A DNA stretch of 64,000 nt from Paenibacillus sp. J31TS4 (GTDB lineage: Bacteria > Bacillota > Bacilli > Paenibacillales > NBRC-103111): positions 248,001-312,000 of the forward strand of contig NZ_BOSI01000002.1 in NCBI RefSeq assembly GCF_018403265.1. The letters run 5' to 3'. Positions within the stretch are counted from its first letter, which is position 1, and each line of letters opens with the position of its first letter. The notes below the pieces were generated by a model. It was not told the origin of the DNA, ran no database searches, and was given only the letters and a program-made list of their open reading frames with translations. Shown piece after piece: positions 15,903 to 26,956 of this stretch. Made by a program: the position numbers and the translations under genes.

Positions 15903-18608
15903 TTGAGAATCCATGTCGTGAAAAAAGGGGATACCCTCTACCATTTGGCGAAAAAGTACAATGTCGAACTCGACAAGCTGATCGCCGCCAATCCCCAGCT
16001 TGCCAATCCCGATGAACTGGAGGTAGGCGCCAAAATCAAGATCCCTTCGGCGTCTATGCCTGTGGCACCTCCGGAATCGGCGATCGCGCATAAGCATATC
16101 GTCAAGCAGGGGGATACGCTTTGGAAGCTATCCCAGCAGTGGGGCGTTCCGCTTCAAGCGATGATCGAAGCGAATCCGCAGCTGAACAATCCGAACATAC
16201 TGCTGACCGGCCAGACGGTCAATATTCCGAAGAAGGCGGCCGCCGGCCAATCGAGCGCGCACCCTCACGCGAATCCTCACGCGAACCCGAACGTGAACCC
16301 GAACGTGAATGCGAATCCAATGCCGCACGGCAAGAAGAACACGGCTCCCAAAGCGGAAGCGGTTCAGCCGTCCGGCAAGAAGCCGACGGAAGAGATTGCT
16401 CCTCTCGCGGAACTGCCGGTTCTCCCCGAGACTCCTAAGGTCGAGGTTAAGGTCGAGCTTAAAGAAGAGATCAAGGAGATCAAGGAAGAAATCAAGGAAG
16501 AGAAGAAGGAAGAGATCAAGGAGAAGCCTGCGCCCGTCCTGCCGATCCAGCAAGCTCCCGTGATGCCCGTCCCGATTCAAAAGCCTGCGGCAAAAGAAAA
16601 GCATGCGGAGCTCATGCCGGAACATCCTCCGATGATTCAGATGTACGCCGAGCATCTGTTCGAGCAGTATAAGACGCCGGCAATGAACGTGAACGTACCG
16701 CAGCCGCCGAATCCCGCTTACGAGCTTCCCCAGCTCGCCCCGGTCCCGATGCCGGCGATGCCGCCGCAGCATCCGGTGGATTGGTCGTGCCCTCCGGATG
16801 GGATGGGCCACTGGCCGGGCATGCCGGCACCCTATCCGATGCCGCAAGTAGCGGGAGCCTATGAGCAGCCGTTCCCGGAAATGCCGGGTGCGTGGATGCC
16901 TCCGGGCGCTCCGATGGGGGCGCCGATGGCCGCAGGCCCTCACTGGCCCGGCTATGCCGGTCCTTACTACCCGCCGATGCCGGATGGAATGGGAGAGCCG
17001 TTTGTGCCGCCGATGATGCATGGAATGGAGCCGTATGCGTCACCGATGATGCACGGAATGGAGCCATATGCGTCACCGATGATGCATGGGATGGGAGAGC
17101 CGTATGGGACAGCGATGCCGTTCGGCGCACAGCCGGAGGAGAAGGACTGCGGCTGCGGGGGACCTAAGCTTCTGCCTGCAGCGGCACCGATTCAGGCCGC
17201 TACCGCGCCATGCTTTGACGGCGGGTATCCCGGACTCGGCATGATGGCACCGATGCCGCAAATGATGGGAATGGGGGCCAATCTGCCGATGGGACCAATG
17301 CCGCAGGTAATGGGAGAGGCCTTCCATCCGTCGATGGCACCGATGCCGCAGATGATGGGAATGCCGGGCCTTCCGCCTATGGGACCCATGCCGCAGATGA
17401 TGGCACCGATGGGAACCATGCCGCAAATGATGGGACCGATGCCGCATGGAATGGGAGCGGCCGACAATCTGCCGACGGCTATGCCGACCCCACTGCCGGC
17501 CATGGGAGCGATGCCGCAGCCGATGGCGCCGCAGCCGGGCCAATCTGCCGCCCAAGGCCTGCAGGGCTGGCCGGAGGCCGTCGTCAGCGCCCTGCCGGGA
17601 GGCAGCAGCGACGGCGGGCAGTCGTCCGGCGCCGGTTCGGGCTGGATGCCATGGCCCGAGCCCGGCCCGATGGGCGCCCCGCGTCCGGACGATGCCCAGG
17701 CTGCAGATGCGGCGGCTGCGCCGGTCTGGCCGGGCTCGGAAGGGGTACCGGGGATGCAGTTCCCCCCGGGAGCAATTCCCGGCTTCGGCGGGCAGCCTTG
17801 GCAGGGGATCGAGACGTCGCCGTGGGCAGACCTGGCCCAAGGAGGCCAGCCGTGGCCGGGAGCCGGGGTGCCTTGGGCGGAGTCCGGGCAGCCGTGGCCG
17901 GGAGCTGGTGCCGCCCCGTGGACCCAGCCTGGGCAGACGGCAGCGCCTGAAGCCGAAGGCGGCTCGGAGTGGAGCTGGCCGGGGCCAGACGGTGAGCGTG
18001 AACCCGTGTCCGGCCAGCCGACGACGTACCCCGCCACATGGGGCTTCCCGGGCCAGACCGGCTTTCCATGGCCCGGTTCTGTCCAGCAGCCGGGGGCGGT
18101 CCCCGGTGCGGGCTCGCCCATGACACCCGGAGGGACGCAGGGCGCGCCGGGCTGGCCGGGGACCGCAATGCCGGGAGCCGGATACCCGTGGGCACAGCAA
18201 GGCTACCCGGGCGGCTTTATGGGCGGTTTCCCGGGCGGCATGGGGATGCCGGGCATTCCCGGGTATCCCGGAGCAGGAGCTCCCTATAGCACTGGAGGCC
18301 AGCCGTTCGGCTACCCGACGGGCATGGGAGCGGGATCGCCTTATCCTTATCCCGGCGCTTACTCGCAGGGCTGGGGAATGGGGCAGCAGCTGCCGGGCAC
18401 CGGCATGAGGAACGAACCGGCGGATACCGGCGATACCGATGCGATCGAGTCGGCACCCGCTCCGGCGGCAAAGCCGAGCCGCAAAGCGGGGTCCCGCTCC
18501 AAGGGGAACAACCGCTCCAAGGCTGCCGTCCATACAGTCCCGAAGCGCTCGCGCAGCTCTTCGCCCGCTCCCCGTCCCCGTTCCTATGGACCGTGGATCA
18601 ATGTCTAG
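15903..18608 (+). CDS. safA: SafA-like spore coat morphogenetic protein, very large
   Basis: SafA organises the inner spore coat by binding cortex peptidoglycan through LysM and recruiting coat proteins. The 901-residue product has two LysM domains (about residues 3-48, IHVVKKGDTLYHLAKKYNV, and 64-109, KHIVKQGDTLWKLSQQWGV), a Lys/Glu helix-rich linker (about 180-225), and then over 600 residues rich in Met, Pro, Gly and Trp with repeated MPQMMG, MHGMEPYASP and PWPG-type units. It ends in a basic Ser/Arg/Lys tail. TTG 15903 follows AAGGAGGT and matches the family start with LysM at the very N-terminus; an upstream in-frame TTG at 15819 is less likely. bofC follows, as expected near safA. The first LysM identifies it; the repeat region is not recognisable by sequence. 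Confidence 0.85.
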   Translation: MRIHVVKKGDTLYHLAKKYNVELDKLIAANPQLANPDELEVGAKIKIPSASMPVAPPESAIAHKHIVKQGDTLWKLSQQWGVPLQAMIEANPQLNNPNILLTGQTVNIPKKAAAGQSSAHPHANPHANPNVNPNVNANPMPHGKKNTAPKAEAVQPSGKKPTEEIAPLAELPVLPETPKVEVKVELKEEIKEIKEEIKEEKKEEIKEKPAPVLPIQQAPVMPVPIQKPAAKEKHAELMPEHPPMIQMYAEHLFEQYKTPAMNVNVPQPPNPAYELPQLAPVPMPAMPPQHPVDWSCPPDGMGHWPGMPAPYPMPQVAGAYEQPFPEMPGAWMPPGAPMGAPMAAGPHWPGYAGPYYPPMPDGMGEPFVPPMMHGMEPYASPMMHGMEPYASPMMHGMGEPYGTAMPFGAQPEEKDCGCGGPKLLPAAAPIQAATAPCFDGGYPGLGMMAPMPQMMGMGANLPMGPMPQVMGEAFHPSMAPMPQMMGMPGLPPMGPMPQMMAPMGTMPQMMGPMPHGMGAADNLPTAMPTPLPAMGAMPQPMAPQPGQSAAQGLQGWPEAVVSALPGGSSDGGQSSGAGSGWMPWPEPGPMGAPRPDDAQAADAAAAPVWPGSEGVPGMQFPPGAIPGFGGQPWQGIETSPWADLAQGGQPWPGAGVPWAESGQPWPGAGAAPWTQPGQTAAPEAEGGSEWSWPGPDGEREPVSGQPTTYPATWGFPGQTGFPWPGSVQQPGAVPGAGSPMTPGGTQGAPGWPGTAMPGAGYPWAQQGYPGGFMGGFPGGMGMPGIPGYPGAGAPYSTGGQPFGYPTGMGAGSPYPYPGAYSQGWGMGQQLPGTGMRNEPADTGDTDAIESAPAPAAKPSRKAGSRSKGNNRSKAAVHTVPKRSRSSSPAPRPRSYGPWINV
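17013..17111 (+). repeat. 33-bp tandem repeat inside safA
   Basis: Three in-frame copies start at 17013, 17046 and 17079 and encode MMHGMEPYASP (the third is diverged to MMHGMGEPYG). Silent third-base differences (CATGGA/CACGGA, CCG/CCA) show the copies are not a very recent duplication. Confidence 0.85.
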
Positions 18609-18634
18609 CTCCCAGCTTTGACGCATATTCCCTA

Positions 18635-18672
18635 TTCTTCTGAGACACACTAACGAAAACTTCTCAGAAGAA
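18635..18672 (+). promoter_or_regulatory. Inverted repeat overlapping bofC ribosome-binding site
   Basis: The perfect 11-bp inverted repeat TTCTTCTGAGA (18635-18645) / TCTCAGAAGAA (18662-18672) has a 16-base loop. The right arm runs directly into AGAAGGGG, the bofC ribosome-binding site, and is not followed by T residues, so it is not a plain terminator. It could mask bofC translation or bind a regulator. Confidence 0.6.
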
Positions 18673-18681
18673 GGGGATACC

Positions 18682-19365
18682 GTGAGCTTTTCCAACCTAC
18701 TGAAACAGCTGAAGAAAAAGCTTCGCAGGAAGCGGCGCCTTCTCTCGCTCGGGGCGCTGCTTCTTGCCGCCGGCGTCACGGCCTCCGCCTCCGCCTCCGT
18801 CCTTGATCAGACGGGCTTCATCGGCGACCGCTCCGCGAGCCGTTCGGTTGCGGTTTGGGCGGCCGTGCCCGGCAAAGCGGAGCGGGAGCGGATCGCGGAC
18901 GAGGCCAATAAGCGCGCGCTTGAGACGATGCGGCAGGAGACGGATCGGAGAATGGGCTACCACCAGAAGCGTTATGTGTGCGGCGAGGAGCTTGCCGAGC
19001 TCGGCCGGATGGACGCAGAGCAGGCGGAGGCCTACCAGCGGGAGCATCCGGGTACCGTACTGATGCTGGGCGACAAGGGCGAGCTGTACTTCGTGGAGGA
19101 CATCGAGGATCTGTCCGAGCAGTGCAAGGAAACCGCCTATTTCGGTATCGACCGCAACAGCAACTTGTCCCTCTTTGACGGGCTTCCGGCCCGGGAGCAG
19201 GTGATCCGGACGTTCTTTCAGCTCAATGTAGAGCATCTGAAGAGCAGCCTGCCGAGCGAGACGATTAACCAGCTGTACAGCGGCATCCGGGTATCGGACA
19301 TCGAGGAATACAACAGTGTCATCTCGACTTTCAGCGACTTTGCCGTCGCCGCGGGAAAAGAGTAA
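18682..19365 (+). CDS. bofC: Intercompartmental signalling factor BofC
   Basis: BofC is a forespore-made, exported protein that restrains SpoIVB and so times sigmaK activation. The 227-residue product has an N-terminal hydrophobic segment (about 21-40) after a very basic KKKLRRKRR stretch, then the BofC pattern: YVCGEELAELGRM, LSEQCKETAYFGIDRNSNLSLFDG, and a C-terminal domain with FFQLNVEHLKSSLP and EEYNSVISTFS. GTG 18682 follows AGAAGGGG. It is preceded by safA and followed by a terminator, then ruvCAB, close to the Bacillus order. It acts in the same checkpoint as spoIVFA and spoIVFB at the left of the window. Confidence 0.93.
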   Translation: MSFSNLLKQLKKKLRRKRRLLSLGALLLAAGVTASASASVLDQTGFIGDRSASRSVAVWAAVPGKAERERIADEANKRALETMRQETDRRMGYHQKRYVCGEELAELGRMDAEQAEAYQREHPGTVLMLGDKGELYFVEDIEDLSEQCKETAYFGIDRNSNLSLFDGLPAREQVIRTFFQLNVEHLKSSLPSETINQLYSGIRVSDIEEYNSVISTFSDFAVAAGKE

Positions 19366-19433
19366 CGCAGCCGCCTGTGTCTGCCGCTAGGGAGCTAGTT
19401 CCCTGTAGCGCTAAATCGAGGAATGAAGCAGCC

Positions 19434-19467
19434 AAGATCCGAGGGCGCGGGCCTTCGGGTCTTTTTT
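19434..19467 (+). terminator. Rho-independent terminator after bofC
   Basis: The 13-bp stem AAGATCCGAGGGC / GCCTTCGGGTCTT (two G-T pairs; 19434-19446 with 19451-19463) is followed by a T run to 19467. Confidence 0.9.
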
Positions 19468-19525
19468 GTGCGGCAAAAAGCAGGCAGGGGCGGCGGGAAA
19501 GACAATCGTCACGTGAACCCATCTG

Positions 19526-19534
19526 TGCTATAAT
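19526..19534 (+). promoter_or_regulatory. Extended -10 promoter of ruvC-ruvA-ruvB
   Basis: TGCTATAAT (19526-19534) is a perfect extended -10 element (TGnTATAAT) about 47 bases before the ruvC start. No good -35 hexamer is visible 17 bases upstream, as is common for extended -10 promoters. Confidence 0.7.
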
Positions 19535-19580
19535 GGAAAAAAGGAATACATATGTTCGCTTTACGATGGGAGAGAAAAGT

Positions 19581-20081
19581 TTGCGTATTCTCGGGATCGA
19601 CCCAGGAATCGCGATCGTCGGCTTCGGGTTCATCGACAAGCAGGGCAGCCGGCTGGTCCCGGTTCAATACGGGAGCATACAGACGGAGGCCCACACCGAC
19701 CCCGGCGAGCGCCTGAAGAATGTATATGAAGCTACTATGCAGCTGATAGACAAATACAAGCCCGACGCCGTGGCGATCGAGAAGCTGTTCTTCAACCGGA
19801 ACGTCACGACGGCGTTCACGGTCGCCCAGGCGAGGGGCGTTATGATCCTGGCGGCCGTCCAGCACGGCCTTCCTGTAGCGGAATACACGCCGCTGCAGGT
19901 CAAGCAGGCGGTTGTCGGCTACGGCAAGGCCGAGAAGAAGCAGGTGCAGGAGATGGTGAAGATGTTCCTTCGCCTCTCGGCCGTGCCCAAGCCGGACGAC
20001 GTCGCGGACGCGCTGGCGGTTGCCGTCTGCCACGCCCATTCGTGCGTGCTGACGCAGAAAATGAACGAGGTGTCCAAATGA
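19581..20081 (+). CDS. ruvC: Holliday junction endonuclease RuvC
   Basis: RuvC cuts Holliday junctions moved by RuvAB. The 166-residue product begins MRILGIDPGIAIVGFG; Asp7 and the acidic residues in AIEKLFFNRN and KPDDVADALAVA make up the RNase H-like catalytic site, so it looks active. TTG 19581 follows GGGAGAG and gives the usual start; the frame is open upstream from ATG 19566 and beyond but without a ribosome-binding site. Its TGA overlaps the ruvA ATG (ATGA), showing coupling. B. subtilis lacks RuvC and uses RecU, so this gene is one of the differences from Bacillus order. Confidence 0.95.
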   Translation: MRILGIDPGIAIVGFGFIDKQGSRLVPVQYGSIQTEAHTDPGERLKNVYEATMQLIDKYKPDAVAIEKLFFNRNVTTAFTVAQARGVMILAAVQHGLPVAEYTPLQVKQAVVGYGKAEKKQVQEMVKMFLRLSAVPKPDDVADALAVAVCHAHSCVLTQKMNEVSK

Positions 20082-20701
20082 TTGATTTTTTGAGAGGCCA
20101 GCTTGCCCACCGAGAGGCCGATTATGTCGTGCTCGACGTGAACGGCGTCGGCTACCGGGTGTTCTGCGCCAATCCGTACGCCGTACAGGAGGAGCCCGGC
20201 CGGCCGCTGACGATGTATATTCACCAGCAGGTCCGCGAGGATGCGATTCTGCTGTTCGGCTTTGCTTCGCGCGAAGAGCAGACGCTGTTCCGACGGCTGA
20301 TTGAGGTGAACGGGATCGGCCCCAAGGTCGCTCTCGGCATTCTGTCGGCCGGACGGCCGGATGCCGTCGTGAGTGCCATTTACCAGGAGAATGTCACCTT
20401 CCTGACCAAGCTGCCCGGCATCGGCAAGAAGACCGCGCAGCGGATCATTCTCGATCTGAAGGACAAGCTCGCGGATCTGCCGATGAGCCCGGTCGCGATT
20501 CAGGGAGGCGCCGGAGCGGTGGCGATCGCCGCGTCGCTTGAAGTGACGACGGGAGACGAGGCCAAGCAGGCGCTCTTCGCGCTGGGTTATTCCGAGGCAG
20601 AGGTGGAGCGCATCTGGCCGGCTGTGCGGGAGAGAACGGGAGAGGCCGATTCGGTCGACGTTATTGTGAAGCAGGCGCTTCAGATCCTGTTTAGAGGCTA
20701 G
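20078..20701 (+). CDS. ruvA: Holliday junction branch-migration protein RuvA
   Basis: RuvA binds four-way junctions as a tetramer and loads the RuvB motor. The 207-residue product begins [26 protein letters not shown], has helix-hairpin-helix segments ([20 protein letters not shown]), and a C-terminal domain III (about residues 160-207, [15 protein letters not shown]) that contacts RuvB. ATG 20078 overlaps the ruvC stop by four bases, with GAGGTG upstream; the frame is open further upstream but inside ruvC. ruvB starts 35 bases after the stop. Confidence 0.97.
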   Translation: MIDFLRGQLAHREADYVVLDVNGVGYRVFCANPYAVQEEPGRPLTMYIHQQVREDAILLFGFASREEQTLFRRLIEVNGIGPKVALGILSAGRPDAVVSAIYQENVTFLTKLPGIGKKTAQRIILDLKDKLADLPMSPVAIQGGAGAVAIAASLEVTTGDEAKQALFALGYSEAEVERIWPAVRERTGEADSVDVIVKQALQILFRG

Positions 20702-20736
20702 AGGAAGCGCCGCGGAAAGGATTGGAGAGGAACCTC

Positions 20737-21741
<1,005 letters not shown>

Positions 21742-21772
21742 TCGGTACGGGCAGATCGCGCTTTTGTATACC

Positions 21773-21797
21773 GCCGGTCCTTTAGGGCCGGCTTTTT
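21773..21797 (+). terminator. Rho-independent terminator after ruvB
   Basis: The stem GCCGGTCC / GGGCCGGC (21773-21780 with 21785-21792, one G-T pair) with loop TTTA is followed by five T residues. Confidence 0.9.
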
Positions 21798-22091
21798 ATG
21801 TGGAGTCGGGCAGCCGCCGTCTTCTGCCGGTCAGGAGCCCTTGGCACCGATTTGAGCCAATTTAGCAACTTTTGGCCGCATGTCGAGTCTATACCTAGGA
21901 CAAGTCCCGGACCAGGAGGTCCGGGCATACCGGCCGGAACGCTCTTTATCGGCTCCCGCTACCGGCTCGACCGAGCCAGCGCGGAGGCCGGTTCGCCCTG
22001 TTCGGTGTGGACTGGCAGCTCCCGTGCGGAGCCTCATGAGCAATGCGGCGTTCCGGCAACAAGCTCTCTCGACAAAGGAGAATTGGCACCG
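21798..22091 (+). other. Non-coding leader before the SpoIID-domain gene
   Basis: About 290 bases with no supported gene. The downstream reading frame stays open through it, but there is no ribosome-binding site or family similarity until ATG 22092. TCTATACCTAG near 21889 is a possible -10-like element, without a clear partner. The repeated GGTCCGGG and GGCCGG runs suggest local pairing only. Confidence 0.45.
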
Positions 22092-24167
22092 ATGAAGATT
22101 CAAGTGAAGAAGAAAACATGGGCGGCCGTTCTGGCAGCGGGCATGCTGCTGGGCGCGTCGGTCCCTTATGCCCCTTCCACCGCGTACGCGGCCGTGCCGA
22201 AGCTGGATGCGATCCGGGTCGGCCTGTATCTCGAAACAAGCAATGCCCATACGAGCATTCCGGCCGTCAGCCTGTCGGCCGACAAAGGGCTGACGGCCGG
22301 TCTGCGCTCCGCGGCCGGGACTAAGCCTATGCTGGAGGCCGCAGCAGGCAAGATCGTCCGCGGCAGCGCCGACCAGTTCGGCGTCCGGCTGCTGGAGACG
22401 CCCGACTACGCAAAGGCCAAGTCGCTTGCGGACAAGCTGACGACGGCCGGCTACAAGCCGGCAGTTCTCCTGTCGCCGAAGGCGGGCAGCAACCAGTACC
22501 ACGTCGTTCTCGAAGGCTATGCCGACGCCGCTGCGGCGCAGAGCGCCCTGGCTGCAGTGAAGGCGAACGCCACGCTGGCCGGCGCCATTGCCTCTCCGGC
22601 AGTCACCGGTACGCTGCGCCTGAACGCCGGCTCGTACGCAACCGAGGCGGAAGCGGCCGTGCAGCTGAACGGCATCCGGCAAGTCGGCCTCACGGGCGAT
22701 CTGGCGATCCAGGAGAATGCGGACGGAACGCTCGTCTATTCCGTCTGGGTCGGCAACGAGACGGATCAGAAGGGACTGGACGCGCTCAAGGCGCAGGCGG
22801 CCGCCGCCGCGCCGAATGCCGTGTTTCAGCCGGCGGACGTGACCCGGCCGTATCTGCTCGTCCGCAGCGACCGGACGACAGGACAGACGGCGGACGTGAC
22901 CCGGTTATCGTTTCCGTCCGGCGCCAAAGTATGGGTCGCTCCCAAAGCGTCCTCAAAGATCAAGGTCGTCGAGAAGGGCGACCGGACCTACAGCGGAGGC
23001 ATCGAGCTGAGTGTCCATAACGGCAAGATGGCCGTCATCAACGAGCTGCCCTTCGAGCAGTACCTCTATTCCGTCGTCAGCTCGGAGATGTCTACGGGCT
23101 GGCCGCAGGAGGCGCTCAAGGCCCAGGCGGTCGCGGCGCGCAGCTACGCGCTCCAAAAAGGGCTGGAATACGAAATTGCCCATGTCGTCGACAGCGTCGT
23201 CAACCAGGCTTACTCGGGCAAGGAATATCCCGATGTGATTCAGGCGGTGGACGCCACCAAAGGCCAAGTGTTGGTCACCGCCAAAGGCGCCGTCTTCAGC
23301 CCGCTGTTCCATTCGAACGCAGGAGGCATGACCGCTGATTCTCCGGAGGTCTGGGGCAATGCGAATGCCAATTACAGGCCGGTCACCAGCCCCGACGACG
23401 TCGTGCTTCGCTCCCGCGCCGACTGGATGCGGATCGTCCTGCCGTCCGGTACGACCGGCTATGTGCCGGCAGCCAATGTGAAGGAGCTGGCGGACCGCAG
23501 CGCCATAGGGCTGCCGTACGTGCAGGCGGCCGAGACCGTCTCTGTGCTGAAGTATCCCGAATTGAACAAAGCCCCTGCAGTCGGTACGCTGACCAAGGGC
23601 GAGAAGGTCGTGACGCTGGAGAAGGTCAAGGCGAACAACGAATATTCCTGGCGGGTCGTCAGCAGTGCGGATGAGCTGAGAACCGCCATAAACAAGGTGC
23701 TGGCGTCACCAGTTTCGGGCCTCGCCTCGCTCGAGGTCGTGAAGAAAGGAGCTTCCGGACGCGTGACGGCGCTCAAGGTGAATGGAGAGACGGTCGCTCC
23801 CAAGCAGCCGGACAGCTTCCGGACGATGCTGGGCGGCCTGAGAAGCACGTTGTTTGAAATCGAGCAGAACGGAAGGTATACTGTAATGGGAGCCGGGGGT
23901 GTCTCGCGCGATGTCGCGAACGCGACCGCCGGCTACGTGACGGGTGCCGCTTCCGCTCCCGTCAAGCAAGGCGGCATGTTCCTGATGGACGCCAGCGGCC
24001 AGGTCCGGCCGATCAGCGACAAGACCGAATTCACGTTCCGGGGGCAAGGCTACGGACACGGGCTCGGCATGTCGCAGTGGGGGGCCCGCAGCCTGGCGGA
24101 GCAGGGGTATGATTACGCCGCCATTTTGCAATATTACTATACGGGAGTTACTTTAGCTAAGGACTGA
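22092..24167 (+). CDS. spoIID: Exported SpoIID/LytB-domain protein
   Basis: SpoIID is a lytic transglycosylase acting on peptidoglycan during engulfment. The 691-residue product has a signal peptide (about 1-33, ending STAYA), two or three SPOR-like repeats (about 75-260, for example LNAGSYATEAEAAVQL), and a SpoIID catalytic domain (from about residue 295, SVHNGKMAVINELPFEQYLYSVVSSEM) with the Glu of SSEM as expected catalytic residue and HSNAGGMTADSPEVWG. An inserted SH3-like stretch lies near 490-520 and the closing GQGYGHGLGMSQWGARSLAEQG motif is intact. It is about twice the size of B. subtilis SpoIID, so it may be a SpoIID/LytB relative rather than the strict orthologue. AAGGAG lies 11 bases before the ATG; queA follows by 5 bases. 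Confidence 0.75.
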   Translation: MKIQVKKKTWAAVLAAGMLLGASVPYAPSTAYAAVPKLDAIRVGLYLETSNAHTSIPAVSLSADKGLTAGLRSAAGTKPMLEAAAGKIVRGSADQFGVRLLETPDYAKAKSLADKLTTAGYKPAVLLSPKAGSNQYHVVLEGYADAAAAQSALAAVKANATLAGAIASPAVTGTLRLNAGSYATEAEAAVQLNGIRQVGLTGDLAIQENADGTLVYSVWVGNETDQKGLDALKAQAAAAAPNAVFQPADVTRPYLLVRSDRTTGQTADVTRLSFPSGAKVWVAPKASSKIKVVEKGDRTYSGGIELSVHNGKMAVINELPFEQYLYSVVSSEMSTGWPQEALKAQAVAARSYALQKGLEYEIAHVVDSVVNQAYSGKEYPDVIQAVDATKGQVLVTAKGAVFSPLFHSNAGGMTADSPEVWGNANANYRPVTSPDDVVLRSRADWMRIVLPSGTTGYVPAANVKELADRSAIGLPYVQAAETVSVLKYPELNKAPAVGTLTKGEKVVTLEKVKANNEYSWRVVSSADELRTAINKVLASPVSGLASLEVVKKGASGRVTALKVNGETVAPKQPDSFRTMLGGLRSTLFEIEQNGRYTVMGAGGVSRDVANATAGYVTGAASAPVKQGGMFLMDASGQVRPISDKTEFTFRGQGYGHGLGMSQWGARSLAEQGYDYAAILQYYYTGVTLAKD

Positions 24168-24172
24168 CCTGA

Positions 24173-25288
24173 ATGAATGTAGATCTATTCGATTACGACC
24201 TGCCCGAATCGCTGATCGCTCAGACGCCGCTGGCCAACCGCACCGGCTCGCGGCTCATGACGCTGAACAAGCGGACGGGAGAAGTAGGCCACCACCAGTT
24301 CGAAGAACTGGCCGATTATGTACAAGCCGGGGATTTGCTCGTGTTGAACGATACGCGGGTCATTCCAGCCCGGCTTTTTGGCTGTAAACCGGAAACGGGA
24401 GGCAAAGCCGAGCTGCTGCTCCTCAAGCCTCTCGGAGAAGACCGGTGGGAGGTGCTGATCAAGCCGGGCAAACGATTCCGCACCGGCGCGACGATCGTAT
24501 TCGGCACCGGAGACGACGGAGAAGGCGCCGAAGGGGGATCCGCAGCGGATCCGGACAACCGGACAGCGCCGCTGCTGACCGCGGTCGTCGAGGAAGAGCG
24601 TGAGATGGGCGGCCGGGTGGTCCGGTTCTCTTATACCGGCATCTTCCAGGAGATTCTGGACCGTCTCGGCCAAATGCCGCTGCCGCCTTACATCAAGGAA
24701 AGACTGGACGACAAGGAGCGCTACCAGACGGTCTATGCACGTCACGAAGGCTCGGCGGCCGCACCGACGGCCGGTCTGCATTTCACCGAGGACTTCCTCC
24801 GGCGGCTGCAGGACAAGGGGGTCCGGCTCGCGTATGTGACGCTTCATGTCGGGCTCGGCACATTCCGTCCTGTGTCCGCTGATAAGGTGGAGGAACATGA
24901 GATGCACGCCGAATATTTCGAGCTGTCGCAGGAGACGGCCGACCTCATCAACCGGACAAGGGCAGAGGGCGGACGGATCGTCGCGATTGGCACCACGTCG
25001 GCGCGCACGCTGGAGTCGGTCGCCAGGATCAGCCAGGACGATGCGAGTCTGCCGGCCGGGACGATCAAAGCCGCCAGCGGATGGACGGATATTTTTCTCT
25101 ACCCGGGCGTGCCAATTCTACTCGTTGATGCGCTGCTGACCAATTTCCATCTGCCCAAGTCCACGCTGCTCATGCTGATCAGCGCGCTGGCGGGCCGGGA
25201 AAACGTGCTGAACGCATACCGGCAGGCGGTCGAGGCGAAATACCGGTTCTTCAGCTTCGGCGATGCGATGTTTATTTATGGAGAGTAA
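24173..25288 (+). CDS. queA: S-adenosylmethionine:tRNA ribosyltransferase-isomerase
   Basis: QueA transfers and isomerises the ribosyl group of SAM to make epoxyqueuosine in tRNA. The 371-residue protein begins [20 protein letters not shown] and has the family blocks [40 protein letters not shown] and [17 protein letters not shown]. It is somewhat longer than usual because of an acidic Gly-rich insert around residues 112-130 ([12 protein letters not shown]). It lies 5 bases after the SpoIID-domain gene and 16 bases before tgt, forming the queuosine pair. Confidence 0.96.
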   Translation: MNVDLFDYDLPESLIAQTPLANRTGSRLMTLNKRTGEVGHHQFEELADYVQAGDLLVLNDTRVIPARLFGCKPETGGKAELLLLKPLGEDRWEVLIKPGKRFRTGATIVFGTGDDGEGAEGGSAADPDNRTAPLLTAVVEEEREMGGRVVRFSYTGIFQEILDRLGQMPLPPYIKERLDDKERYQTVYARHEGSAAAPTAGLHFTEDFLRRLQDKGVRLAYVTLHVGLGTFRPVSADKVEEHEMHAEYFELSQETADLINRTRAEGGRIVAIGTTSARTLESVARISQDDASLPAGTIKAASGWTDIFLYPGVPILLVDALLTNFHLPKSTLLMLISALAGRENVLNAYRQAVEAKYRFFSFGDAMFIYGE

Positions 25289-25295
25289 AGGATGA

Positions 25296-26438
<1,143 letters not shown>

Positions 26439-26521
26439 AAGGAAGGGTCATGCCTCCCGGGAGAGGCCGCTAGCGCTGGCCTGCCCGGAGGATAGTTCAA
26501 CACGAAAGGAGGGAACCCCCA

Positions 26522-26836
26522 ATGATGTACATGGCGGAAGCCGCGGCTCAACCGAGCGGCACCAGCATGCTGCTGTCGCTGTGGCCGATTCTTCTTATGT
26601 TCCTGGTCCTGTATTTTCTGCTGATTCGTCCGAATCAGAAGAGACAGAAGACTCGGAACGCAATGCTCTCGGCCTTGAAGAAAGGGGACAAGGTGACCAC
26701 GATCGGCGGCCTGCACGGCACCATCATGGAGATCACCGACGATACGGTCGTCCTTCGCGTCAACGATGCGACCAAGATGACGTTCGATCGTTCGGCGATC
26801 AACGCCGTCAAGGCCTCGTCCGCTGCGTCCGAATAG
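26522..26836 (+). CDS. yajC: Preprotein translocase subunit YajC
   Basis: YajC is a small accessory protein of the SecDF translocase complex. The 104 residues hold one membrane segment (about 16-36, LWPILLMFLVLYFLLIRPNQ) followed by a charged cytoplasmic domain with KKGDKVTTIGGLHGTI. AAAGGAGGG lies upstream of ATG 26522. The neighbours are tgt on the left and a terminator on the right; secD and secF are about 4.7 kb downstream. Confidence 0.95.
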   Translation: MMYMAEAAAQPSGTSMLLSLWPILLMFLVLYFLLIRPNQKRQKTRNAMLSALKKGDKVTTIGGLHGTIMEITDDTVVLRVNDATKMTFDRSAINAVKASSAASE

Positions 26837-26869
26837 GACTCGCCGGCCGGCTACATAACCGAACCAGAC

Positions 26870-26901
26870 AGAAGCCTTCCGCTCAGCGGAAGGCTTCTTT
26901 T
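26870..26901 (+). terminator. Rho-independent terminator after yajC
   Basis: The 12-bp stem AGAAGCCTTCCG / CGGAAGGCTTCT (26870-26881 with 26887-26898) is followed by TTTT. Confidence 0.92.
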
Positions 26902-26956
26902 GCTGTGTCCGTTCACAATTGGATATCGCCACGTCACGCATGGAACGTAGGATATG

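Noticed and set aside
17073-18779. A 568-codon minus-strand frame opposite safA
   Set aside because: It mirrors the safA repeats, giving Arg/His/Ser-rich text, and has no start signal.
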